Assembly: GCA_021298335.1 (NCBI GenBank)
Contig: JAJTEZ010000001.1
Span: 1 to 64,000 of the forward strand
Reading direction: 5' to 3'
Length of the DNA: 64,000 nucleotides
Source: Saprospiraceae bacterium
Lineage (GTDB): Bacteria > Bacteroidota > Bacteroidia > Chitinophagales > Saprospiraceae
Positions 30,704 through 40,783 of the stretch are shown one piece after another (positions within the stretch are counted from its first letter, which is position 1; each line of letters starts with the position of its first letter). The position numbers were made by a program, and so were the translations under genes. The notes under the pieces are model-generated. The model was given only the letters and a program-made list of their open reading frames with translations. It made no database searches and was not told the DNA's origin.

Positions 30704-33700
30704 ATGGCAAGATATAATGACGAGCTAAAGCAGCTGAATCTACCACACATAGATGAGATCATTCGTAATTTCTGGGAAGAAAATCACATTTTCGAAAAAA
30801 GTGTCAACCAACGCCCCGAAGACAACAGATTTGTCTTTTTTGAAGGACCTCCCTCGGCCAATGGTAAACCAGGAATCCATCATGTGATGGGCAGAGCCGT
30901 CAAGGATTTGTTCTGCCGATATCAAACAATGAAGGGAAAGAGGGTCGAACGAAAAGGGGGATGGGATACCCATGGCCTTCCAATTGAGCTTAGCGTTGAA
31001 AAAGAACTTGGAATTACCAAGGAGGATATTGGCACGACAATTACAGTAGAGGAATACAACGCCAAATGCAGAGAAACGGTGATGCAATACAAGGATTTGT
31101 GGGATGATATTACCCGTAAAATGGGCTACTGGGTTGACCTCAACGATCCTTACATCACATTCAACAACGAATACATAGAATCTGTCTGGTGGTTGCTTTC
31201 CAGCTTGTATCAAAAAGGATTGCTCTACAAAGGCTATACTATACAGCCATATTCTCCTGCAGCTGGCACCGGATTAAGTTCACATGAGCTCAATCAGCCA
31301 GGGTGTTATAAGGATGTATCAGATACCACCGTGATTGCACAGTTTCTTACAAAGCAGGAATCATTGCCTTCGTTTTTGCAGGATCTGGGTGATATCTATA
31401 TTCTTGCATGGACGACAACACCGTGGACACTGCCATCAAATACAGCACTGACTGTGGGCCCTAAGATAGAATATGTTCTTGTCAGAACATACAACCAATA
31501 CACTTTCAGGCCTGTAAATGTCGTTCTGGCGAAAGCGTTGCTAGACAAAACCTTTTCTGGAAAGTATGTCGCCGTGGATTCAGCAGACCAACTTTTGTCT
31601 TTTCACCAGGACGACAAGAAGATTCCATATTTCGTGCACAATTCCTTTATGGGACATGACCTGATAGGAATACGTTATGAACAGTTGCTGCCGTATGCTT
31701 TGCCTTATCAGAATCCCGAAAATGCGTTTCGCGTGATTGGCGGAAATTTTGTCACAACTGAGGACGGCACCGGTATTGTCCATACTGCCCCCACATTTGG
31801 TGCAGATGATGCCAGGGTAGCAAGAGAGGCTATCCCTGAAGTTCCTCCAATGCTTGTTCTTGACCAGAATGGCAATGCGGTTCCATTGGTCGATCTCCAG
31901 GGCCGATTCAGACCAGAACTAGAGCAAATCGGCGGAAAATATGTAAAAAACGAGTATTACGAAGAGGGCAAGGCCCCTGAAAAATCGGTCGATGTTGAGA
32001 TTGCCATTCGTCTAAAGGAGGAAAACAAGGCCTTCAAAGTGGAAAAATATGTGCACAACTATCCTCATTGCTGGCGCACGGACAAACCTGTTTTATATTA
32101 CCCATTGGACAGCTGGTTTATCAAGACGACAGCCCTGAAGGAAAGAATGATTGAGCTAAATGCAACGATCAACTGGAAGCCCGCACACACAGGTGAGAAA
32201 CGATTTGGAAACTGGCTTGAAAATCTGAACGATTGGAACCTGTCCAGATCAAGATACTGGGGCATTCCGTTGCCCATCTGGAGAACGGAAGATGCTTTAG
32301 AAGAAACATGCATAGATTCCATAGAAACTCTAGGTAAGGAAATACAAAAAGCCAATAATCTTTTTGGTCTCAACCAGTCTGTTCCAGCTGATTTACACCG
32401 GCCTTTTATCGACCAGATCATACTGGCATCACCTTCCGGAAAGGAGATGAAACGTGAACTCGACCTGATTGATGTTTGGTTTGATTCGGGAGCCATGCCG
32501 TATGCCCAGTGGCATTATCCAATGGAGCAAACACAGAAAATTGATGAAGGGCTGGCATTTCCTGCAGACTTTATTGCAGAAGGGGTAGACCAGACAAGAG
32601 GATGGTTTTTTACCCTCCACGCAATCGCCAGTATGGTCTTTGACAATGTTGCCTTTAAAAACGTTGTGTCAAATGGCCTGGTTCTGGATAAAAATGGAGT
32701 AAAAATGTCAAAAAGACTGGGCAATGTGATTGATCCATTTGACACGATTGCTCAGTATGGAGCTGACGCTACGCGCTGGTACATGATTTCCAATGCGCAA
32801 CCCTGGGACAATTTGAAGTTTGATCTGGACGGAATTGATGAAGTACGAAGAAAGTTTTTTGGCACTTTGTTCAATACCTATTCGTTTTTTGCACTCTATG
32901 CAAACATTGACGATTTTAGGTATGCAGAGCCTTCTGTACCACTAAAGGACCGCCAGGAAATTGACCGCTGGATACTTTCTTTGCTCCATTCCCTGATTGA
33001 AAGTGTAGATCGGGAATATGCTAACTACGAACCCACCAATGCTGCACGTCTGATTATGACATTTGTAGACGAACATTTGAGCAACTGGTATGTGCGTTTG
33101 TGCCGTCGGAGGTTCTGGAAAGGCGAATACTCTCAGGATAAAATCGCAGCCTACCAGACTTTGTATGATTGCCTGGTTGTGATTTCTAAACTGATGGCCC
33201 CGGTTGCCCCTATGTTTGCTGACTGGCTTTTTAAAAACCTGAATGCAGCTACTGGAAACGAACAAAGCATCTCAGTACATCTTTCTGATTTTCCGGTGGT
33301 CCAGACAGAAACCATCGACAGAGTACTGGAGCAGCGAATGGATTACGCGCAGCGAATTTCTTCACTGGTGTTGTCAATCAGGAAAAAAGAAGGCATTCGG
33401 GTTCGTCAGCCGCTGACAAAAATTCTGTTGCCCATACTTCATCCCGAATACATAGCTCAGGTAGAAGAAGTCAAGGAACTGATTCTCTCAGAAGTGAACG
33501 TAAAACAGATAGAGTACATAACTGATACCGAAGGTTTTATAACAAAAAAAGCAAAAGCAAATTTTAAAACTTTGGGCAAAATCCTTGGCAAACACATGAA
33601 AGCAGGCGCGCAGGCAATTGCCGACATGACGCAGCAGCAAATTTCAGCGCTTGAAAAATCAGGAGGTTTTACCCTGACATTTGAGGGAGATGAATTTGTT

Positions 33701-34063
33701 TTAACACAAGAAGATGTGGAAATAAGCTTTGATGAAATTCCCGGCTGGCAAGTGGCTGTTGACAAGGACATTACAGTAGCACTGGACATCACACTTTCGG
33801 AGGCGCTCTTGGCAGAAGGTATTGCCAGGGAAATTGTAAATCGAATCCAAAACATCAGAAAAACCAGGGACTTTGCGGTGACAGATAGAATTGTCGTTGA
33901 AATTCAATGGAATGAAACTATTGAGCAGGCTGTGGAGATGTTTGGTGAATACATTCAAAATGAGGTTTTGGCAAATCAGCTGGTAATCGGTGATGCCGGG
34001 GAAGGAGAAATGGTTGAAATTACTGAGGATATGCAGCTGCGCATCTTTGTCAGGCAGGCGTAA
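30704..34063 (+). CDS. ileS: Isoleucyl-tRNA synthetase
   Basis: 1119 aa; HVMGRAVKDLFCRY (HIGH-like region), KMSKRLGN (KMSKS). Confidence 0.97.
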   Translation: MARYNDELKQLNLPHIDEIIRNFWEENHIFEKSVNQRPEDNRFVFFEGPPSANGKPGIHHVMGRAVKDLFCRYQTMKGKRVERKGGWDTHGLPIELSVEKELGITKEDIGTTITVEEYNAKCRETVMQYKDLWDDITRKMGYWVDLNDPYITFNNEYIESVWWLLSSLYQKGLLYKGYTIQPYSPAAGTGLSSHELNQPGCYKDVSDTTVIAQFLTKQESLPSFLQDLGDIYILAWTTTPWTLPSNTALTVGPKIEYVLVRTYNQYTFRPVNVVLAKALLDKTFSGKYVAVDSADQLLSFHQDDKKIPYFVHNSFMGHDLIGIRYEQLLPYALPYQNPENAFRVIGGNFVTTEDGTGIVHTAPTFGADDARVAREAIPEVPPMLVLDQNGNAVPLVDLQGRFRPELEQIGGKYVKNEYYEEGKAPEKSVDVEIAIRLKEENKAFKVEKYVHNYPHCWRTDKPVLYYPLDSWFIKTTALKERMIELNATINWKPAHTGEKRFGNWLENLNDWNLSRSRYWGIPLPIWRTEDALEETCIDSIETLGKEIQKANNLFGLNQSVPADLHRPFIDQIILASPSGKEMKRELDLIDVWFDSGAMPYAQWHYPMEQTQKIDEGLAFPADFIAEGVDQTRGWFFTLHAIASMVFDNVAFKNVVSNGLVLDKNGVKMSKRLGNVIDPFDTIAQYGADATRWYMISNAQPWDNLKFDLDGIDEVRRKFFGTLFNTYSFFALYANIDDFRYAEPSVPLKDRQEIDRWILSLLHSLIESVDREYANYEPTNAARLIMTFVDEHLSNWYVRLCRRRFWKGEYSQDKIAAYQTLYDCLVVISKLMAPVAPMFADWLFKNLNAATGNEQSISVHLSDFPVVQTETIDRVLEQRMDYAQRISSLVLSIRKKEGIRVRQPLTKILLPILHPEYIAQVEEVKELILSEVNVKQIEYITDTEGFITKKAKANFKTLGKILGKHMKAGAQAIADMTQQQISALEKSGGFTLTFEGDEFVLTQEDVEISFDEIPGWQVAVDKDITVALDITLSEALLAEGIAREIVNRIQNIRKTRDFAVTDRIVVEIQWNETIEQAVEMFGEYIQNEVLANQLVIGDAGEGEMVEITEDMQLRIFVRQA

Positions 34064-34068
34064 ACTAC

Positions 34069-34944
34069 TTATTTCCTGGCGAGGATGTAATTTTTATAGT
34101 TAAAGTCAAGGCCCAGATTGTCCCGAAGCCACTCTTTGGTTCGCTCTTTGAGCGAAAGGGAGTTTTTGCTTAAATCAAAGTCAAACGCCCAGTTTGCTTG
34201 CTGAATTCTGTCCTGCATCACCAGCGGGTGTTCACCGTCAAACCTGGCAAGACGATCAATGCCGGAGTAGTCAAACTCATCTGCTTTGGCGACATGTTTG
34301 TCGACCCATCCGTCTGAATGCCATAGTTTTTGAAAACTTCTTTGTTTTGCCTGCATGGAGGCGGGAGGTTTGACCCAGCCATAATGATATATATATGCAT
34401 CAATGGGTTTGACTACCAGCATTTTGTTGTTTCCCATCCGAAACCCCTGGGCATCGCGAAACGAGTAAATCGAAGGATTGTTTCTCACCACACGGATTTC
34501 ATGCCTGTACCACCGAGAGGATGTGCCCACATAATCGTAGGAACCATAAAAGTGCAGGTACTTGAACAACAAACCATCAATCTTCCGGTCATGCAGGTTT
34601 TCTTCCATGGCTTTTTTGACCGTATCGTGGTATTTTTCATGAAGCACTTCATCTCCCTGGATGTAAAAGCACCAGTCACTTTCTTTTTGTATCGCCCGGA
34701 AGGCTTTGTTTGTCTCTTCAGCCAACACCCGACCTCCTTCACGGAGGCCTTCATCCCATGTTGTGTGTATGATTTTTAGCTTTGGAGATGAGATACTTTG
34801 CAATAATTCAAGCGTTCCGTCTTCGCATAGGCCCAGCGCGACCACAAATTCATCACATATAGGAAGTACTGATTGAATCGCCTCCACAATCGGATAATCA
34901 AACTCTACAGCATTGCGTATAAAAGAGAATCCACTGACCTTCAT
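34069..34944 (-). CDS. Glycosyltransferase family 2-like protein
   Basis: FIRNAVEFDYPIVEAIQSVLPICDEFVVALG; QGDEVLHE. Confidence 0.75.
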   Translation of the reverse strand: MKVSGFSFIRNAVEFDYPIVEAIQSVLPICDEFVVALGLCEDGTLELLQSISSPKLKIIHTTWDEGLREGGRVLAEETNKAFRAIQKESDWCFYIQGDEVLHEKYHDTVKKAMEENLHDRKIDGLLFKYLHFYGSYDYVGTSSRWYRHEIRVVRNNPSIYSFRDAQGFRMGNNKMLVVKPIDAYIYHYGWVKPPASMQAKQRSFQKLWHSDGWVDKHVAKADEFDYSGIDRLARFDGEHPLVMQDRIQQANWAFDFDLSKNSLSLKERTKEWLRDNLGLDFNYKNYILARK

Positions 34945-35052
34945 TTGTTGAGATTTGTTTGATGGGAGTGCAGAATATGTGAATCTTGTAACTTTGCAGA
35001 CACAAAAGTTGTTAGACCATAGAAATATTCAGTTGAAAACCCAAAGGTACAC

Positions 35053-36747
35053 ATGATGAAGGGTAAAATAAGAGATATTGCAGTTTTTTTGATCGTATGT
35101 TTGATAGGCGTATCTGTTTACGGACAACAAAAATCCAGACTGGCAACAGAGTATTATAATGCCGGAGAATTTGAAAAGGCAGCGCAGCTTTTTGAATCCC
35201 TCTATAGGGAAACCCCTGCCAACAAAACCTATTTTAACTGGTATATTACCTGCCTGCTGGATATGAAAGACTATGTTACTGCAACCAGAATTGTGCAGCA
35301 GGAATTGAAAAAAAATCCGGCCGACGTCGCATTGTATGTCACAAACGGCAGCATTCTTGAACGGCAAGGCTTTTTAGAGAAGGCTAATGAAGATTATAAA
35401 AAGGCAATTCAAAATCTACCAGCCGATGTCACCAGTGTCACAAATCTGGCGGGCACATTTACAAATCTGGCCAAATATGATCTGGCGATAGAAACGTATC
35501 TGAAGGGAGAGAAACTGGCCAATACAGAAAATTTGTATGTTTATTATCTTGCTGACCTGTACCGTCGGCAAGGGGATATCAAAAACATGATAAAATACTA
35601 TCTGATTACGGCAGAACGGGAAAACAATCCCACAAACGTACAGACAAGCTTGCAGCGATTTTTAGGAGAGGCCGACTATCTTGAACTGCAAAAACAACTT
35701 TACCTCAAAGTGCAGGAAAAACCCGATGCACCAGTCTTTGGCGAATTGCTTCTTTGGACGTTTTTACAAAAGAAGGAAAATGAAAAAGCCCTGAGACAAG
35801 CCAAAGCCATGGACAGGCAATTTGATGAAAATGGTTCCAGAGTATTCACACTGGCAGAGACATTTTACAAGGAAAAAGATTACACCAACGCCATTGAAGG
35901 ATATAACTATCTCATACTACAGCATGGAAAAGGATCCGGCTTATATCTTGAAGCAAGACGGGGTCTATTGAACAGTAAAAAGAATCGGGTAACAGAGAAT
36001 TTTACCTACAGCAAGGAAGACTTATTTTCATTAAAAAATGAGTACCAGGTTTTTTTGCAGGAAATGGGCCAAAACACTCGCACGGCCTACATCATGCAGG
36101 AATATGCCGAGTTTGAAGCGTTGTATGTAAACGAACTTGACACGGCGATTCAAATTTTGGAAGAGTTAAAATCTTTTGGGGGTTTAAACCCTGAAATTCT
36201 GGCAACGGCAAAGCTTTCTTTGGGCGATTACTATCTGATGAAAGGAGACCGATGGGAAGCCAGCCTCTTATTTAGTCAGGTAGATAAAGACTTTAAGGAG
36301 GGTGACGCGATTGATATGTCAGTATTTATTCTGGACAATCTGGGCATGGATACCACAGAAGCAACGTTGCGTTTATATGCCACTGCTGATTTACTTGTGT
36401 TTCAAAACCGCTTTGAGGAAGCACTCCAAAAACTTGATTCCATCAAAATATTGTTTCCCGACCATAGTCTGGACGACGACGTCTTATATTCCAAGGCGCA
36501 GATTTATCAGAAATTGCGCAAAACGCAGGAAATGATTGCCATGTACCAGGCCATCATTGATACCTATCCGGAGGAGATCAGGGCGGATAACGCCTTGTTT
36601 GAGCTGGCTGAATTTTATGAAAAGGCTATGAAGGATACAGAAAAGGCCAAGGCCCTGTATGAAAAAATTTTTCTGGAATACACGTCCAGCACCTATGCTG
36701 TGGAAGCCAAGGCCCGGTACAGGAGGCTCAGGGGAGATTCTTTGTAG
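35053..36747 (+). CDS. Tetratricopeptide repeat protein with signal peptide
   Basis: 564 aa; N-terminal signal, multiple TPR-like helices (NAGEFEKAAQLFESLYRETPANK; EKAKALYEKIFLEYTSSTYAVEAKARYRRLRG). Confidence 0.85.
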   Translation: MMKGKIRDIAVFLIVCLIGVSVYGQQKSRLATEYYNAGEFEKAAQLFESLYRETPANKTYFNWYITCLLDMKDYVTATRIVQQELKKNPADVALYVTNGSILERQGFLEKANEDYKKAIQNLPADVTSVTNLAGTFTNLAKYDLAIETYLKGEKLANTENLYVYYLADLYRRQGDIKNMIKYYLITAERENNPTNVQTSLQRFLGEADYLELQKQLYLKVQEKPDAPVFGELLLWTFLQKKENEKALRQAKAMDRQFDENGSRVFTLAETFYKEKDYTNAIEGYNYLILQHGKGSGLYLEARRGLLNSKKNRVTENFTYSKEDLFSLKNEYQVFLQEMGQNTRTAYIMQEYAEFEALYVNELDTAIQILEELKSFGGLNPEILATAKLSLGDYYLMKGDRWEASLLFSQVDKDFKEGDAIDMSVFILDNLGMDTTEATLRLYATADLLVFQNRFEEALQKLDSIKILFPDHSLDDDVLYSKAQIYQKLRKTQEMIAMYQAIIDTYPEEIRADNALFELAEFYEKAMKDTEKAKALYEKIFLEYTSSTYAVEAKARYRRLRGDSL

Positions 36748-36808
36748 GGGCGAGAGGAACTGTAATTTCATCGAATACCCATTGTCCAGAATTACACTAT
36801 CCCGATTG

Positions 36809-37228
36809 ATGCCACTCTTTCTGAAACACGGACGTTCAGAAGGAGTGTTTGGGTTAATACGGGAAATTATTGTACTCCAATGTAAGTTGGACAACCTGGA
36901 TGAACAGGACTTTTATTTTCAAAAAGGGCAGGAAAACCATCGCGACCGACTCGAATCGTTGAAAGAAGAATACGCACGGCTTCTTGAAATGATCAACAAT
37001 AATGGCGTTCATTTCTTTTTGGAACAGCTTGCTGGTAAAGAAAACGACATCCGGAAAATCACCTCAAAACGTGGGATAAGTACCCATGATCAAATTGCAT
37101 TGCGTGCATTGCAAGACCAGATTGAAGAATATCAAAACATCCTGCACATCAAGGGAAAACTTGGCGGACTAAAGCCCATAGACGAATTCATGTCTAACGA
37201 ATACATATTGAAAGAGATTTTTTCTTAA
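36809..37228 (+). CDS. Conserved hypothetical coiled-coil-rich protein
   Basis: The upstream part of ORF 36659-37228 overlaps the TPR gene. Internal ATG at 36809 lies just after the TPR stop. No family recognised. Confidence 0.5.
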   Translation: MPLFLKHGRSEGVFGLIREIIVLQCKLDNLDEQDFYFQKGQENHRDRLESLKEEYARLLEMINNNGVHFFLEQLAGKENDIRKITSKRGISTHDQIALRALQDQIEEYQNILHIKGKLGGLKPIDEFMSNEYILKEIFS

Positions 37229-37256
37229 CTATGCAAAAGACCTGAAAACGCCACCA

Positions 37257-37360
37257 TTTGTGAACAAACTCACAAAAAAGCATAACCAAAAATGATTACA
37301 TTTCAAAATAGCGCTATTTTGGAAAAAAATGCACCAAAGATTTTTAAAAGACAAAATCTT
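37257..37360. promoter_or_regulatory. Cluster of three inverted repeats in an intergenic region
   Basis: TTTGTGA-acaaac-TCACAAA (37257-37276); CAAAATAGCGCTATTTTG perfect 18-nt palindrome (37304-37321); AAGATTTT-N8-AAAATCTT (37337-37360). Confidence 0.55.
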
Positions 37361-37567
37361 GGAAAAAATGAATTCGGGCAAGGCAATTTTTTTAATTCGT
37401 CCGAGGCAGGTGGGAATGGGCAGAAACAAAAACCAAAAACCTGTCAAAAACATTTACTGAATCATATCAATCTGTCAACAAAATAATTCTAAGAAGCAAT
37501 TTCAGAAAATTTGTGATTATTAATCACCACCGGAAAACGTGGCCATACAATAAACAAAAACAAACGG

Positions 37568-37885
37568 ATGAAGATTTTGTACAATGTAACTGTAAAAGTG
37601 GATGAAGCAATTCATTTGGAATGGCTGGCCTGGATGAAGCAAAAACACATCCCAGACGTCATGCGTACCGGATGCTTTGAATCTTATAGAATCATGCGTA
37701 TTTTAGGAGATGACAATGAGCACGGAGTGACATATGCCATGCAGTATATTTCACCGGATCAGGAGGCATTTCAGACTTACCAGAAGGAATTTGCTAAGAC
37801 ACTTCAACAAGACCATGCGGATACATTCAAAGACCGGTACGCCGCCTTTCGTACGCTTATGCAGATAGAAGAGGAAGGGAAATAA
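37568..37885 (+). CDS. DUF4286 family protein
   Basis: 105 aa; LYNVTVKVDEAIHLEWLAWMKQKHIPDVMRTGCF is typical of the family. Confidence 0.85.
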   Translation: MKILYNVTVKVDEAIHLEWLAWMKQKHIPDVMRTGCFESYRIMRILGDDNEHGVTYAMQYISPDQEAFQTYQKEFAKTLQQDHADTFKDRYAAFRTLMQIEEEGK

Positions 37886-39023
37886 CGAAAGTAGTTCTTT
37901 CGTGGGGTACGGATTCCTTAACCCAGATTTTTCCTTTGTGGTATTCTTCAACAATGCGTTTGGCCAGGGAGAGACCTAAGCCCCAGCCGCGTTTTTTTGT
38001 AGAGTAGCCGGGCTGGAAGATTTTCTTAAACTGATTCAAAGGAATGCCATGTCCGGTATCAGAAATCCATACCTCGACATGGTTGTTTGTCAAATGAAGC
38101 GTACAGCTGATGTTCCCCTTTCCATTCATGGCGTTTAATGAGTTGTTAATGATGTTTTCAATAACCCAGGAAAATAAGTGACGATTCATTCCCACCAAAA
38201 CGTCATTTTCAGGACGTTCAAAGTGAAAAGCCACCTTTGAAGGCGCCAGTTCCTGCATGTATCGGCCGACATCTTCAATTGTCTCAAACAAAAATACCGA
38301 CTCCAGAACCGGTACTGAACCAATTTTTGAAAACCTGTCGGCAACCAACTCAAGCTTACCCACATATTTTTCCATGTTTTCTATCATCTGCCCCATTGCC
38401 TCTTTGTCGTCGATACACTCTTTCATATTTTCAATCCCAAACAGCAAAGCGCTGATGGGCGTACCAAGCTGATGGGCTGTTTCTTTTGCCATTCCAGCCC
38501 AGACTTTACTTTGTTCAGATTTTTTAAATGCATTAAACATCAGATAGCCCAGCAAGATATACATACCCACCAACAGCGCCAGAATGCCTGGAAAATATTC
38601 GAGGTATCGGATATAAGGTGATTCGAGATAGTAAATATATTTATAGTAATCCCGCCCTTCCAGTGGAACACTCCCCGATGACAAAAACTCTTTTCTTTTT
38701 TGTGCCAGAAATGTCGAATCTGTATTTAGTGAGGCGGGTTCAAAATGATGCCCTTCCAGTCTTCCTTTCTCTCCTTCCAGAATAATCGGGACGGACAAGG
38801 TGTCCTGAATGTAAAAGATTAATTCATAGAGATCTGATTCGCTCTTTGTTTTAGCAATTTTTAAGGCCAGGGACTGTAAAATCACACGCTTTTTTTCCAT
38901 ATCCTTGAATGCCGAAGCAAGCCAGAATGAGTAACCCACGGTAAACGCGAGGATGGCTGTACCAATGATAATCAGTATTGCTTTTCCTGAATTGTTATGG
39001 GTACTGTATAACGACATTTGCAA
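37857..39023 (-). CDS. Membrane sensor histidine kinase
   Basis: Two TM segments; H-box AKETAHQLGTPISALL; N-box IENIINNSLNAM; G boxes DTGHGIPLNQF, GWGLGLSLAKRIVEEYHKG. Confidence 0.92.
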   Translation of the reverse strand: MQMSLYSTHNNSGKAILIIIGTAILAFTVGYSFWLASAFKDMEKKRVILQSLALKIAKTKSESDLYELIFYIQDTLSVPIILEGEKGRLEGHHFEPASLNTDSTFLAQKRKEFLSSGSVPLEGRDYYKYIYYLESPYIRYLEYFPGILALLVGMYILLGYLMFNAFKKSEQSKVWAGMAKETAHQLGTPISALLFGIENMKECIDDKEAMGQMIENMEKYVGKLELVADRFSKIGSVPVLESVFLFETIEDVGRYMQELAPSKVAFHFERPENDVLVGMNRHLFSWVIENIINNSLNAMNGKGNISCTLHLTNNHVEVWISDTGHGIPLNQFKKIFQPGYSTKKRGWGLGLSLAKRIVEEYHKGKIWVKESVPHERTTFVISLPLLSA

Positions 39024-39057
39024 AAACCCTGTGAATGCTTTGTGTTAGCCTGGCGCT

Positions 39058-40077
39058 TTAGAATAGAGTGACGCTCGTTCCAATCATAAACGTATTGAAA
39101 TTATAATTGGGATTTTTATCAAAGAAATCAGAGAAAGAATAACGGCACATGACATTCAGTCCCGCCAGACTTACATTGGCGCTGGCGCCATACAGCCAGT
39201 TATTTAAGTGAAAATCAGAATATCGCTGTGTGTGAATGTGGTCTTCTCCTGCTTTAAAGCTTGTTTTCTGTACAGAATGCAAGCGGTAGCCGGCATAGCC
39301 ACCGAGTTCCAGTTTCAATTTTCTTGACAGGGAAAATCTGAAATTTACCGGCAAATTTATATAACCTACATTCAATTTAGGGTGCTTAGTCGTGTTTTCC
39401 AGAACGACAAACTCCGGGCCTTCCACAGAAGTTTCATTCAGCACAACATCATTCTGAAACGAAAAGCGATTGATGAGCCACGAGACTCCAAAGATAAATG
39501 CTACTCGGCTGTGTTTTCCGCCCAGGCGAATTTTTTTGACCAATCCCAGATCCCAGTACCACGAACCTCCAGTATTGATTTTTGGGTATGTAAATCCAGA
39601 GATAGGGTCAGAGTCGTTGTATAAACTGTTGATCCCAAATTGTATGCGAAGCCCGGTGTCTGATTTCTTTTTAAAGGGCGCAAATTTTGAAACATGAAAA
39701 TCACCCCCCTCATCTTCTTCCACTACTTGATTTTTTTCATCGTTCCATTCGTCCTGTATTTCTATCGTTTCAGATTCTATTGCAACAGGAACTTCCACTT
39801 CTTCGGCTTGCGCAGTTTCTTCCGCTGGCTCAATACGCGCAATTTCTTCGTCTACGAGCAGAGCAACAGAATCCAGTTGATTGAGACGTGCTGACAATGT
39901 TTCAGATTCCGAAAACAGTTTCATAGATTCAATATTTTCGCGGACTCTTGCAGAAGACTCCTGAAGATAGATCAGGCTTTCAACGGATATCTGCTGTCCG
40001 AAGGATTGACTCTGAACCAGGATAAAACTGATTGACAGAATGGAAAGCGATAGATATTTGGCAGAATAACGCATCAT
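39058..40077 (-). CDS. Outer-membrane beta-barrel-like protein
   Basis: Signal peptide, acidic linker, C-terminal alternating-strand barrel ending FMIGTSVTLF. Confidence 0.6.
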   Translation of the reverse strand: MMRYSAKYLSLSILSISFILVQSQSFGQQISVESLIYLQESSARVRENIESMKLFSESETLSARLNQLDSVALLVDEEIARIEPAEETAQAEEVEVPVAIESETIEIQDEWNDEKNQVVEEDEGGDFHVSKFAPFKKKSDTGLRIQFGINSLYNDSDPISGFTYPKINTGGSWYWDLGLVKKIRLGGKHSRVAFIFGVSWLINRFSFQNDVVLNETSVEGPEFVVLENTTKHPKLNVGYINLPVNFRFSLSRKLKLELGGYAGYRLHSVQKTSFKAGEDHIHTQRYSDFHLNNWLYGASANVSLAGLNVMCRYSFSDFFDKNPNYNFNTFMIGTSVTLF

Positions 40078-40147
40078 ACAAAGATTAAGGTCAGTAAAAT
40101 ATTCTCAAAAATAAAAGAAAAGCGTGTCAAAGACTGCTAATAAAGCG

Positions 40148-40678
40148 TTAAAAAGCCGCATATCCAAACTCAAGTCTGGCCGTCAAAGGACCAGGAACAA
40201 ATTGTCTGACATTGATTCTGATTTCCAGGTCAATAGTTTCCTCCTGAAAAAGGTCTTTCAACTGAGTGGTACTGGAGAGCATTCTGAGTTCCTTACCAAC
40301 AGACAGAGGTACCTGATCCAGGTAAAACATTTCCCGCTTTACTGAAGGATTCTTTCGGGAAACGGCATACACAGAAATCCGACTGATGAAATCAAAGTTT
40401 ACATTCAGAAATTTATCCCGCAGTAGCCCTTTTGAGGCAAGCAAACTTTGCACTTGAGAGGTATCAAGGTTGTACCGGGCAGCGTTTTGAGAAAAAAAGA
40501 CTGGAACATTTCTGAGCAAAAAGTAGTGCGTTTCGACAGTATTTAAGCCGGAAGGGACATCAAATTCGGCGTCTAGTTCCGCAATAAATTTTACTGGAGT
40601 TTCTTTTTCGCAGGAAAAAAGGAAAGGAATCAGGAAGAAAAAACCCAGCAAATAATTGCGCATAAAAACAGGAATCAT
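40148..40678 (-). CDS. Hypothetical lipoprotein
   Basis: 176 aa; lipobox IPFLFSCEKE. Confidence 0.6.
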   Translation of the reverse strand: MIPVFMRNYLLGFFFLIPFLFSCEKETPVKFIAELDAEFDVPSGLNTVETHYFLLRNVPVFFSQNAARYNLDTSQVQSLLASKGLLRDKFLNVNFDFISRISVYAVSRKNPSVKREMFYLDQVPLSVGKELRMLSSTTQLKDLFQEETIDLEIRINVRQFVPGPLTARLEFGYAAF

Positions 40679-40783
40679 TAAATGATTAACGTCCTGAGAG
40701 TATATTTGTTATATAAGAGCAGAAAGATTTATATATTTAACCAATGAATGGCCTTTTTTTTGTAGGTAAAAAGTAAACCGATT

